DNA from: Temnopleurus reevesii
Lineage: Eukaryota > Echinodermata > Echinoidea > Temnopleuroida > Temnopleuridae
Direction of reading: 5' to 3'
NCBI GenBank assembly: GCA_036244855.1
Contig: BQKZ01006544.1
Coordinates: forward strand, 1-18,257
DNA length: 18,257 nt
The notes below the pieces were generated by a model. It saw only the letters and a list, made by a program, of their open reading frames with translations. It was not told the DNA's origin and searched no databases. Positions 1 to 7,408 of the stretch are shown here, piece after piece (position 1 is the first letter of the stretch; the number at the start of each line of letters is the position of its first letter). Position numbers and translations under genes: made by a program.

Positions 1-689
1 AACAATGTCAGTCTCAAAACTACTGCAAATGGTGATTTTGTGTACAAATAATTTAATTTAATTTAATAATATCTTTGCTTTCAATGCCTTAAACTTTGCT
101 ATCAAAAACCATACAAGTTAGGGTTAAGTATGCTCTTTATGCAAATTAGACAATTATTTTGCAGATTTATACACAATTAATAATGAGTACAATAAATCAC
201 TAAATAAGGTGCCAAATGTGGTAATTTTTGGTCACTATGGTCCTACATTTTAAACAAATTAACATGAATTATTTTTTAAGTAGTGGGATGAAGGTAAATT
301 GTTTATGAAACTATTTTGGGATTTCTTTTTCATTTTTTTTTTACTTCATTATTTTTATTTTTTCTTTGCAAGTTATTTGGAATTTATCAGAGTCATAAAA
401 AACATATCTTAAAGTCAGTTAAGCCTATAAATGAAAAAAAAAAACATACAAAGATTTATAAATCTTGACCATGGTCTAAAAAATTGCAATTATGCAGTCT
501 ATAGGGATACTGTTTGAACAATTTGTATATATGTTTTGTTTTTCATTATTTGTGTTTTTCGTGTTATTGCTTGCAAACAGGGCTTCATGGAAGACCACCA
601 AATTGGTGAAATGAGCCACCCTGTATAAATATCAGAAATGAATAAAATAAGAAATAAAAAAATAAAAAGACTTGAAGAAAAGAGTCATT
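1..689. other. AT-rich non-coding stretch, possible ASCC2 intron
   Basis: No coding exon could be supported on either strand. The sequence is AT-rich with short A and T runs. At about 580-670 a patch with GAAGACCACC and CCACCCTGTATAAAT is followed by an A-rich tail and could be the 3' end of a retroelement, but I cannot name it. On the minus strand this lies downstream of the last visible ASCC2 exon, so it is probably intron. I looked for the conserved ASCC2 C-terminal segment here and did not find it. Confidence 0.4.
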
Positions 690-1200
690 AGCAACTATTC
701 CTCCTCCTTCTTCTCCTCCATATCCTCTTCTTCTTCTCCTCCATAGCTTTATTATTCATTCTACCTCTTCTTACCCACCTCTGTACCTTCATCCTTCCTC
801 TCCTCTTCTTCCAGATCATCCTCCTCCATCTTCCTCTTTTTCTTACATCTCCTTCTTTGTACTGAACTTCTTCTTCTTCTTCTTCTGTCTCTTCTTCTCC
901 TCCTTTCCTCCTTGCCCTTCATTCTTCTTAATTTCACCCTCCTCCTCCCCTTCATCATTCCTCTCTTTCTCCTACCAGATGATCCTCCTCCATCCTCTTC
1001 TTCTTACAACTTCTTCTTTGTATCTAAATTCTTCTCCTTCTTCTTCTTCTCCCTCTTCCTCTTCTACTCCTCCTCCTCATCATCTTTTCTTCTTTGTATT
1101 CAACTTCTTCTTCTTCTTCTTCTGTCCCTTCTAATCATCACCCTTTTTCCATTTTGCTCCCTGCTTTCTTCTTCCACTCCTCTTTCTCCCAATCCTCCCC
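690..1200. repeat. CTT/CTC (GAA/GAG) microsatellite tract
   Basis: About 500 bp of almost pure pyrimidine on the plus strand, built from imperfect TTC, CTC and TCC triplets. A partial longer-range repeat is visible: TTCTTACATCTCCTTCTTTG at 840, TTCTTACAACTTCTTCTTTG at 1000 and similar text near 1085. Open frames through it are runs of Ser/Phe/Leu (plus) or Arg/Lys/Glu (minus) and are compositional artefacts. It begins about 35 bp below the donor of the ASCC2 exon at 1235-1414, so on the gene's strand the next intron is strongly purine-rich. Confidence 0.9.
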
Positions 1201-1234
1201 ATGCCTACCCTTCCTAATATCTAGACCAACAAAC

Positions 1235-1414
1235 CTTCTTGTTTGGAGCTCATCTGCTGAGTCGGCATCGTCAGCTCCGACGTTGATGGTATCGTAGGTA
1301 TCGTCATACTCATCATCGTATTCGTAGCTGACCTCGTAATACTGCTCATATGTCTTCTTCAACTCCTGGACAGTTGTTCTGTCGGCAAGCACAGACTTGG
1401 CACTATCCTCTTTT
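1235..1414 (-). CDS. ASCC2: ASCC2 exon: acidic YDDEYDDTYD segment (last exon visible)
   Basis: 180-nt internal exon. The frame contains YEYDDEYDDTYD followed by VGADDADSADEL and TRR, which matches the conserved vertebrate ASCC2 segment YEDEYDDTYD...VGANDADSDDEL..RR as I recall it; this motif is the main handle for naming the gene. The acceptor is ACAATAG|A after a TTTTTTCTTC tract, and the first A completes a Lys codon begun by the previous exon (3620-3745, ending in phase 2). The donor is AGAAG|GTTTGT, leaving two bases of an Arg codon. Upstream of the acidic run are KEDSAKSVLADRTTVQ and KKTYEQYY, matching the basic stretch ending in RYEQY in vertebrates. ASCC2 belongs to the ASCC complex with the helicase ASCC3; it acts in alkylation repair with ALKBH3 and in resolving collided ribosomes. 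The following C-terminal exon was not found and is probably off the left edge. Confidence 0.88.
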
Positions 1415-2250
1415 CTATTGTGATACATGAAGAAAAAAGATAATTCTTTGGGAGCCCTCATCTAACTGTGATCCTCGTAAAAAATCCCCCGGATGCTACA
1501 AGAATTTCTTTTACCAGTTGCCCAGTCGGGCAACCAAGTTTTCCAATCACTTGCCCGAACAAAACTTTGCCTTGCCCAAAATTGATTGTCAACAGCAATT
1601 TGCATCATAGAGGAAAACTAGTATTAAATTGTTAGTTGCCCAATTGGCATTAAGTGACAATTTCATTTACTTGCCGGACAGCTTAATTTTGTTGCCCCAG
1701 GCATGTAGGCAAGTGGGTTTGTAGTGCCCTGATCCCTGGACTTTTTTTCTTGCTTTTCACTTATAGATGAACGCATGAAATTCAGATGGGTTTTTTTGCC
1801 TTATCAATCCTTCTTTAAACTTACTTTCTGCACGAACAGTATTTGAAATGAAATAAACCTTGAATATTGAACTGAATCGGGATATGATGCACCACGTCGT
1901 ATCCCAGGGTACTGTTGTACCCCGGATTCCCTTGTTGTGCAGCGCCACCTCGTGCCCATTATCATGTAGTCTTCTAGATTTGGCCAAGTGTCTATAGCAC
2001 CAAATTGAGATAATTTCAATTCTCCCAGTTAACTAAGAGGGTTGTACATGTAGAGTTGTGAGGCTTGCCAAATTTAATCCAGAGGCGGGGGGAAGAAAAA
2101 AAAAAGTCCCTGGAACTATTTTTTCAAATTTTGGGAAACCAGGTTAAAAGTTACAGAGCTAAAAAAAAATTGAATAATTTACAGAACGGTGATTTATTTT
2201 TTTGTACCCCAGGATACCAAATAGTGCATCATATATTCTAGAAATGATTT
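1415..2250. other. ASCC2 intron, left part, with TTGCCC-rich repeat
   Basis: Intron sequence between the exons at 3620-3745 and 1235-1414. From about 1510 to 1735 the motif TTGCCC and its complement recur many times (CAGTTGCCCAGTCGGGCAACC, ACTTGCCCGAAC, CCTTGCCCAAAAT, GTTGCCCAATTGGCA), which looks like an unclassified interspersed repeat. A more GC-rich island at about 1885-1990 has two overlapping minus-strand open frames, but neither resembles a known domain and neither has a good pair of splice sites. Confidence 0.45.
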
Positions 2251-2486
2251 GGCTCTTCAAATTGAACAGCTATTCTTTGATGTATTGAGTATTCCAAGCA
2301 ATAAAGATTGGCTCTTCAAATTTAACAGCTATTCTTTGATGTATTGAATATTCCAAGCAATAAAGATTGGCTCTTCAAATTGAACAGCTATTCTTTGATG
2401 TATTGAATATTCCAAGCAATAAAGATTGGCTCTTCAAATTGAACAGCTATTCTTTGATGTATTGAATATTCCAAGTAATAAAGATG
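2251..2486. repeat. 59-bp tandem repeat, four copies
   Basis: The unit starting GGCTCTTCAAATTGAACAGC recurs at 2251, 2310, 2369 and 2428, an exact 59-bp spacing, and each copy ends with TTCCAAGCAATAAAGATT or a one-base variant. Copies differ by only a few substitutions (ATTGAACAG/TTTAACAG, GAGTATTCC/GAATATTCC, CAAGCAAT/CAAGTAAT), so the expansion is recent. It lies within an ASCC2 intron. No coding capacity is evident. Confidence 0.95.
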
Positions 2487-3619
2487 CATCATTTTAGATC
2501 ACTCATTACTACCACAGTTGCAAACCATTCCAGAATATGCATAGAGTGAATTTTAATTTCAAGTCAAAGATTTCTTCCTAATTGAATGGCTGAGCGTATG
2601 GTCATTGTCGTAATGTTTACTCTTCCTTTTGTTAAACTGTCCTGTTATTCACATTTTTATTTTGATCTCATGCATATTCCAAAATGATCAGCATCCCTCT
2701 TCCAAATTTCAACTTTGATTTATTAATCACAATGTTATATAACGTCACTCCAAGAACTACAATATTTTGCTCTTGCATTTGTTTGAAATAAGATTCAGCC
2801 CAAGATTGATGATTTTTTCCCCTAAGAGCAGAACAAAAAGTAATGTGCAGATTAAAATACTTTGAAGAAAATCGGACAAGTAATACAAAATTTATGAATT
2901 TCAATAATTGCATAAATAGGCAAATCAGTGGAAATTTTCAGACATGTTGCCAATTTGATGAAATCATGGGTGCACTACTAAACATTATTTTGTTTATCTA
3001 TATGGTGCCAATATTATTTTGAGGGAGACTACTTTTTTAAAGACTGGGTATGCCAAAGAAAAATCTTGTATTGATAAAAGCAGAAAAATCAGAGGAACAG
3101 ATAAAAAAAAAATGTTTGAAGCTTATCTGACGATGAATAAGAAAGTTATATTTCAATGTTATAACTCAACAGTTGTTTGTCATGCCAATTTACAACGGTG
3201 GGTCACGTGATATGATGTCTATCATGCACTTCAATCCGAGCAGTTTATTATATCCTATTGTTTTAAAACCTCCCCTTTTTCAATGTTTAACAAAAATAAA
3301 TTTTTTGTCAATAAGTACATGGGTACAGATACATTTTGAAGATATTCAACCTTATGAAGATTAAAAATAAAAGCATTTATGAAGTAAAACGGATTCTTAA
3401 AAACAAAAAGTTATAATCAGTTTACTGACATAAAGTGCTTGACATAGATGCCACACAGAAATTCATGAAAAACACTGTTCTATCCTTATCATTGAGATAT
3501 TGATAACTATCTTATTTCTTGTCCGATTCACTTCCAACTTTTCTATCTGTTCGTATAATTTTTCTGCTTTTAATCAAAGCAAGATATTTCTGGCCCAGAT
3601 CCAGTCTCGAAGCCCTTAC
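2487..3619. other. ASCC2 intron, no further feature recognised
   Basis: AT-rich intron sequence upstream (in gene direction) of the 59-bp repeat and downstream of the exon at 3620-3745. Short open frames on both strands lack splice sites and recognisable domains. I see nothing else in it. Confidence 0.4.
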
Positions 3620-3745
3620 TTCTTTCCTTTCTGAACCTTTGTCATATCCAGTGTTTCCTTTGAAAACACATCAAACTCATCGTTGTCAAATACATTCGCC
3701 CTTTGTGACAATAAGTCTTCTGGAGGAGCTGTTGTAGGCTTCATT
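3620..3745 (-). CDS. ASCC2: ASCC2 exon: linker after CUE domain
   Basis: 126-nt exon. The frame reads MKPTTAPPEDLLSQR, then NVFDNDEFDVFSKETLD and VQKGKK. Vertebrate ASCC2 has MKPDPTPLLTSRHNVFQNDEFDVF at the same position as I recall it, so NVF.NDEFDVF is a near-exact match. The acceptor is TTATGCAG|A and the first A finishes an Arg codon left open by the CUE exon at 4381-4484. The donor is AAAGAA|GTAAGG (phase 2), which joins in frame to the exon at 1235-1414. This is the segment between the ubiquitin-binding CUE domain and the acidic C-terminal part. Confidence 0.92.
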
Positions 3746-3859
3746 CTGCATAACAAGAAATGATAACAACAGAATATGATTGTCATTCAGCTAATATACC
3801 ATAACATGTCACAATACGATGCATCATTTTCCTGAAATAGTGATAGAAATAATACAGGA

Positions 3860-4128
3860 AATTTATATAACGCATGTACCCACTCTACTGCGGAGTGATC
3901 AAGACGCTTTGCATTATTATTACCCTGGCTTTAGCTTGTCGCTACCAGCGCTCAAGCATTTCAAAGAATACTTATTCCTGCCAGGTACCCATTCATCTCA
4001 CTTGGGTTGAGTAAAGCACAATGTGGATGAATTTCTTGCTGAAGGAAATCGAAGCCATGGTCAGGATTCAAACCTAGGACCCTCTGGTTGAAAGGCGAGA
4101 GTCGGAACCACTATACCACGATGCCTCC
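3860..4128 (-). mobile_element. tRNA-derived SINE, minus orientation
   Basis: Read on the minus strand, the element starts with a tRNA-like head: GGCATCGTGGTATAGTGGTT contains a pol III A box (TGGTATAGTGG, 4108-4118), and GGTTTGAATCC (4064-4074) fits a B box. The head resembles a tRNA-Asp/Glu type gene but lacks the paired stems of a working tRNA. It is followed by a body with the AATGGGTACCTGGCAGGAAT segment and a tail GGTAATAATAATG...GTTATATAAATT. The same head, body and tail recur at 10158-10405 on the plus strand, so this is a dispersed SINE family. It sits in the intron between the ASCC2 exons at 4381-4484 and 3620-3745, in the same orientation as the gene. Confidence 0.88.
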
Positions 4129-4380
4129 ACATGAAGTCATGCTTACACGGATTTCTTGGCATGACTCTTGCCTTTGAAATTATAAGTAAAATTTTTCATC
4201 GTGCTCTTCGTCATTCTGAGCTTTGACTGAACTTTTTAGGTCCAAATTTAGGTCGAACGTAAATGAAAGTTGGCCAATACAAGAAAAAGTCATGAAATGG
4301 TGCAGCATTAGCTTTTTGTGATGAAAAGTAGAAACACCACACTAGAACGCTTCAAGATTTAAAAAAAAAGTACAACTAAC

Positions 4381-4484
4381 CTTTTCATAGATCTGTCCAG
4401 TCCTTGCAAAGACACCAGGAGTTTATCCTCAAGAATGTCATTGATAACTCTAGCACTGTCATAGTTATATTCCTCAAGACAAGC
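4381..4484 (-). CDS. ASCC2: ASCC2 exon: second half of CUE domain
   Basis: 104-nt exon. The acceptor is CTTATCTTACAG|GCT, phase 0, and the donor is AAAAG|GTTAGT, leaving two bases. The frame gives ACLEEYNYDSARVINDILED then KLLVSLQGLDRSMK. Vertebrate ASCC2 has ACLEYYHYDPEQVINNILEE then RLAPTLSQLDR as I recall it, so the identity is clear. This exon supplies the last two helices of the CUE domain, which in ASCC2 binds K63-linked ubiquitin and recruits the ASCC3-ALKBH3 repair machinery; the ILE-containing last helix is part of the ubiquitin-binding face in the family. It joins in phase 0 to any of the 75-nt CUE exon copies upstream (5795-6709). Confidence 0.95.
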
Positions 4485-4665
4485 CTGTAAGATAAGCCAA
4501 ATGATAGGGACAAATATGAAAAGTATGTTATACCTACAGGCAGTTCAAAACTAAACGTCTTGGCATGTGTGGTCCCTACTTTTTAAATCCATTTATTTAT
4601 TTCTTTTTTTACTGTGACATCGATTTCAGATACTTATCATCAAGATTATCAATATGAAGATTTCT

Positions 4666-4805
4666 ATTTCATATGTCACAGTCACAGTCAACCGGAAGTA
4701 AAGGTTAACCAATGTCAATGCATTAACTGTTCTCGTACTTTGACTCCCAAAATCAGCAAAAGGTGACGTGTACTTCCTGCTGACTGTGACTGTGAAAAAT
4801 GAAAT
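4666..4805. mobile_element. Foldback MITE with 35-bp inverted arms
   Basis: The arm at 4666-4700 (ATTTCATATGTCACAGTCAC...GGAAGTA) is repeated in reverse complement at 4771-4805, matching at 31 of 35 positions by eye. About 70 bp of unrelated sequence lies between them. The arms contain the tandem hexamer TCACAG-TCACAG. The element lies in the large intron between the two CUE exons. No coding potential. The superfamily cannot be assigned because no clear target duplication is visible. Confidence 0.8.
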
Positions 4806-4819
4806 TTAAAAAAAAAACT

Positions 4820-5385
4820 CTCTCAGGGTACTGCGGTAATCTTTAGTACTCTGGTACTACTAAAGTGCTATATTAGCATACTGAAGTATTCTCCAGTATT
4901 CTCCAGTACATACTCCAGTGCAGTATTCTCCAGTACATTGATACTACTAAAGTATTCCTCAGGGTACTGCAGTAGTCTTTTACTCTGGTACTACTACAGT
5001 ATGTTGATACTACTACAGTACTCACTCAGGGTACTGCGGTATTCTTTAGTACTCTGGTACTACTAAAGTGCTATATTAGCAAACTGCAGTATTCTCCAGT
5101 ACATTGATACTACTACAGTATTCCTCAGGGTACTGCAGTATTCTTCACTACGTTGATACTACTACTGTACTCAATCAGAGGACTGCAGTAATCGTTAGTA
5201 CTCTGGGACTAATACAGTAGTAAATTAACATACTTTAGTACTTCGAAACTACTACAGTACTCCCTCAGCATACTTAACTACTTCGAAACTACTGCAGTAC
5301 TCCCTAGGGTACTGCAGTATTCTTTAGTACTCTGGTACGACTACAGTACCAATATTATCACGTTGATACTGCTACTGTAGTACCC
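4820..5385. repeat. Divergent AGTACT/CTGCAGTA satellite-like array
   Basis: Roughly 560 bp built from variants of CTCAGGGTACTGCAGTATTC, TTTAGTACTCTGGTACTACT and ACAGTACTC. Unit length is irregular and the copies are shuffled. Because AGTACT, CTGCAG and GGTACC-like pieces are self-complementary, most segments pair with neighbours, so single strands could fold extensively. Longer duplicated blocks are visible: CTCAGGGTACTGCGGTA..TCTTTAGTACTCTGGTACTACTAAAGTGCTATATTAGCA occurs near 4825 and again near 5026. It directly abuts the decayed end of the CUE-exon array. Confidence 0.85.
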
Positions 5386-5456
5386 TCTTCTCCGATGTCG
5401 GGTAATAGGTCTAATACACCAAAAATAGTGGGTCAAGCTCAACACTCTTAGTTTAC
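5381..5456 (-). pseudogene. Decayed copy of CUE half-exon (oldest)
   Basis: Read on the minus strand, the sequence aligns with the intact exon units along its whole length: GTTGAGCTTGACCCACTA matches the VELDSL codons, and TTACCCGACATCGGAGAAG matches LPDIGE. There are several substitutions and small deletions, so the reading frame shifts in the middle (an in-frame TAG appears after VELDPLF). There is no usable donor. It is the copy furthest downstream in gene direction and the most diverged. Confidence 0.75.
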
Positions 5457-5483
5457 CACTGAATATAGACACTGTGTATTACA

Positions 5484-5743
5484 AACACCTTCTCTGAAAT
5501 AGTCAGGCTGCAAGTACAGTCAAATCTCGTTATCAAGAGCACTGATATATCAAGCTCTCGTTATAACAAGGTAATTTTTGTGGTCCCATCTGTTTTTATT
5601 TTATTGCATTTTGGCCAGGATATAACAAGGTTTCAATATAAATAGGTAATTTCCCTGGTCCCTACGACCTCGTTTTAATGAGGTTAGACTGAACCATAAA
5701 CCTGTTAAAAGTGAGTCAAGTCCAACACCAGCCATCAAGTACT
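5484..5743 (-). pseudogene. Decayed CUE half-exon copy split by a MITE
   Basis: The parts at 5484-5516 (AACACCTTCTCTGAAATAGTCAGG) and 5692-5743 (AACC...GTGAGTCAAGTCCAACACCAGCC) together align with one intact unit (GAACCCTTCTCCAAGATCAGG ... CCAGTGAGTCGAGTTCAACACCAGTC). A 175-bp inverted-repeat element (5517-5691) has landed in the middle. The spacer next to this copy contains ACTGTGTAT..AAAA, also seen near 5470, and differs from the spacer of the young array, which marks an earlier round of duplication. Confidence 0.7.
5517..5691. mobile_element. 175-bp MITE with pogo/Tigger-like termini
   Basis: The left end is CAGTCAAATCTCGTTATCAA, preceded by TA; the right end in reverse complement is CAGTCTAACCTCATTAAAAC. 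The shared pattern CAGTC.AA.CTC.TTA is typical of pogo/Tigger-type Tc1-mariner relatives, which insert at TA. The right flank now reads AA rather than TA. There is no open frame, so it is non-autonomous. It interrupts a decayed CUE-exon copy, so it inserted after that copy arose. Confidence 0.65.
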
Positions 5744-5794
5744 ATTAAAGGGTTCTGAGACTGTGTATCAAAAAGCCATCATCATGCAACTCAC

Positions 5795-5869
5795 CACTAT
5801 GAACCCTTCTACAAGATCGGGTAGCAGATCATGAACACCAGATACCATTTTATCAAGTTCAACACCAGT
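5795..5869 (-). CDS. ASCC2: CUE half-exon copy 8 (variant K-M/V type)
   Basis: 75-nt open unit, phase 0 at both ends, followed by a GTGAGT donor. It encodes TGVELDKMVSGVHDLL then PDLVEGFIV, differing from copies 1-6 by SL to KM and by Gly to Val after PDL. It is identical to copy 7, so these two form a subfamily. The acceptor side reads CATTTTAAAG with no polypyrimidine tract, so use as an exon is doubtful. Annotated as a potential exon; it may be a pseudoexon. Confidence 0.5.
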
Positions 5870-5914
5870 CTTTAAAATGTTCTGCTCTCATGAATCTAGT
5901 ATCATGCAACTCAC

Positions 5915-5989
5915 CACTATGAACCCTTCTACAAGATCGGGTAGCAGATCATGAACACCAGATACCATTTTATCAAGTTCAACACCAGT
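5915..5989 (-). CDS. ASCC2: CUE half-exon copy 7 (variant K-M/V type)
   Basis: Identical in sequence to copy 8 across the whole 120-bp unit, including LDKM and PDLVEG. The open frame, phase and donor are kept and the acceptor context is weak. Identity between neighbours points to a very recent duplication or gene conversion. Confidence 0.5.
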
Positions 5990-6034
5990 CTTTAAAATGT
6001 TCTGCTCTCATGAATCTAGTATCATGCAACTCAC

Positions 6035-6109
6035 CACGATGAACCCTTCTCCAAGATCAGGTAGCAGATCATGAACACCAGAAACCAGTGAGTCGAGTTC
6101 AACACCAGT
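6035..6109 (-). CDS. ASCC2: CUE half-exon copy 6
   Basis: Encodes the same 25 residues as copy 1 (TGVELDSLVSGVHDLL then PDLGEGFIV), with ATC and CCT as synonymous variants. The acceptor-side sequence is CATTCTAAAG, unlike the TTTTAAAG of the others. GTGAGT donor present. Potential exon or pseudoexon. Confidence 0.5.
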
Positions 6110-6154
6110 CTTTAGAATGTTCTGCTCTCATAAATCTAGTATCATGCAACTCAC

Positions 6155-6229
6155 CACGATGAACCCTTCTCCAAGATCGGGTAGCAGATCATGAACACCA
6201 GAAACCAGTGAGTCGAGTTCAACACCAGT
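6155..6229 (-). CDS. ASCC2: CUE half-exon copy 5
   Basis: Same 25-residue product as copy 1, with ATC as the only coding difference. The spacer carries the ATAAATC variant shared with copy 4. Donor intact, no polypyrimidine tract upstream. Confidence 0.5.
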
Positions 6230-6274
6230 CTTTAAAATGTTCTGCTCTCATAAATCTAGTATCATGCAACTCAC

Positions 6275-6349
6275 CACGATGAACCCTTCTCCAAGATCAG
6301 GTAGCAGATCATGAACACCAGAAACCAGTGAGTCGAGTTCAACACCAGT
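6275..6349 (-). CDS. ASCC2: CUE half-exon copy 4
   Basis: Same protein as copy 1, with ATC and CCT synonymous variants. GTGAGT donor intact, acceptor context weak (CATTTTAAAG). Confidence 0.5.
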
Positions 6350-6394
6350 CTTTAAAATGTTTTGCTCTCATGAATCTAGTATCTTGCAACTCAC

Positions 6395-6469
6395 CACAAT
6401 GAACCCTTCTCCAAGATCGGGTAGCAGATCATGAACACCAGAAACCAGTGAGTCGAGTTCAACACCAGT
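6395..6469 (-). CDS. ASCC2: CUE half-exon copy 3
   Basis: Coding part identical to copy 1 at nucleotide level. Its donor-side spacer is also the copy 1 type (GTGAGTTGCAAG). The acceptor side is the array type, lacking the pyrimidine tract. Confidence 0.5.
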
Positions 6470-6514
6470 CTTTAAAATGTTCTGCTCTCATGAATCTAGT
6501 ATCATGCAACTCAC

Positions 6515-6589
6515 CACAATGAACCCTTCTCCAAGATCAGGTAGCAGATCATGAACACCAGAAACCAGTGAGTCGAGTTCAACACCAGT
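6515..6589 (-). CDS. ASCC2: CUE half-exon copy 2
   Basis: Same 25 residues as copy 1, with CCT for CCC. Donor GTGAGTTGCATG. This is the first array copy downstream of the native-looking exon, separated from it by a 45-nt spacer that is shorter than normal animal introns. Confidence 0.5.
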
Positions 6590-6634
6590 CTTTAAAATGT
6601 TTTGCTCTCATGAATCTAGTATCTTGCAACTCAC

Positions 6635-6709
6635 CACAATGAACCCTTCTCCAAGATCGGGTAGCAGATCATGAACACCAGAAACCAGTGAGTCGAGTTC
6701 AACACCAGT
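6635..6709 (-). CDS. ASCC2: ASCC2 exon: first half of CUE domain (native-looking copy 1)
   Basis: 75-nt, 25-codon exon, phase 0 at both ends. It encodes TGVELDSLVSGVHDLL then PDLGEGFIV; vertebrate ASCC2 reads CGVELDSLISQVKDLL then PDLGEGFIL as I recall it, so this is the first CUE helix and the LPDLGEGF turn. Unlike the seven other copies it is preceded (6710-6735) by a proper 3' splice site, CACTGCCTCTCCTGCTTTAAAG|ACT. The previous exon (9276-9489) ends in phase 0 and the next (4381-4484) starts in phase 0, so joining this single copy restores a normal-length CUE domain. The donor is ATTGTG|GTGAGT. This is the best candidate for the constitutively used copy. Confidence 0.93.
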
Positions 6710-6742
6710 CTTTAAAGCAGGAGAGGCAGTGGCTGATGCTGA

Positions 6743-7408
6743 AGTAATCTAATCACAATGATAAAAAGAACTTATTCTAATGATAGATCTCCTATTGCTC
6801 CATGTTTGTCCATGGACTCCCATAAATAGACACAGTTTTGGGAGATTACAATTAATCACTAGTGTATACTTAAATTGGCAAAATATATTGTTTTCCCTCT
6901 CCATTAAAAAAATAAATTTGAAAATGAGAATATCTACAAGAGATCTTGTTAAAAAAAGGAACAAAGTTTGCAATGGTCAACAAAAAATAACTTGTGGAGA
7001 TATTTCCATAATGCCACTAAAAGGTGACGCTGTACTTCTATGATTTACATGTAACAGATAATAGATAGAATGCAAGTTGTATAGAATGATGTTTCTATCT
7101 AGAATTATCAGCATATTTAGCCTGACTGGCAAAAAAAAACTTCATATGACTCTCATTCCTTCATTTTAAATATAGTTGTTTCCTTAGTTCAACAAATATT
7201 CTTTTATTGAAATTTGGACAGAAGTGAGTGCATGAAATATAAATTCATTACGAAGAAGGTCTATTGATATAAGGCTTCCAGATTATATTTCATGAAAATT
7301 ATAATCCTAACATATTTTAGTTTTTAGTCGTCATGCCAAAATTCCATAAGGTCAGCTACAATACTCATCTTCTTCTACACTACTAAAAAAAGTTGAAATT
7401 ATTTCTAA
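6743..7408. other. ASCC2 intron, no gene recognised
   Basis: AT-rich intron upstream (in gene direction) of CUE copy 1. Two overlapping short open frames on opposite strands (about 6750-7040) share no recognisable domain and have no convincing splice sites. The exons on either side already match in phase, so no extra exon is needed here. Confidence 0.5.

Larger units (their letters stand above)
5795..6709 (-). repeat. Eight-copy 120-bp tandem array of an ASCC2 CUE exon
   Basis: The sequence repeats with an exact 120-bp period: 75 nt of exon and 45 nt of spacer. Exon copies are 6635-6709, 6515-6589, 6395-6469, 6275-6349, 6155-6229, 6035-6109, 5915-5989 and 5795-5869. There are no indels between copies. 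Within copies 1-6 the coding differences are only ATT/ATC and CCC/CCT, all synonymous, while the short spacer has four or more variable sites. A 240-bp higher-order period is suggested: copies 1 and 3 share ATCTTGCAAC and CAAGATCGG, and copies 2 and 4 share ATCATGCAAC and CAAGATCAG. Each spacer starts with a consensus donor (GTGAGTTGC). The array lies between two exons needed to complete one CUE domain. Confidence 0.96.

Noticed and set aside
912..1297. Ser/Phe/Leu-rich open frames on the plus strand
   Set aside because: They are translations of the CTT/CTC microsatellite and continue over the opposite strand of the real ASCC2 exon; no domain or splice logic.
5795..6709. CRISPR-like array
   Set aside because: The period is regular, but the repeats are 75-nt coding exon copies and the 45-nt spacers are nearly identical to each other; the setting is eukaryotic.
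6710..6735. Extending CUE copy 1 upstream as SATASPALK coding sequence
   Set aside because: The alternative acceptors there give the wrong phase with the exon at 9276-9489, and the stretch reads as a polypyrimidine tract before AAAG|ACT.
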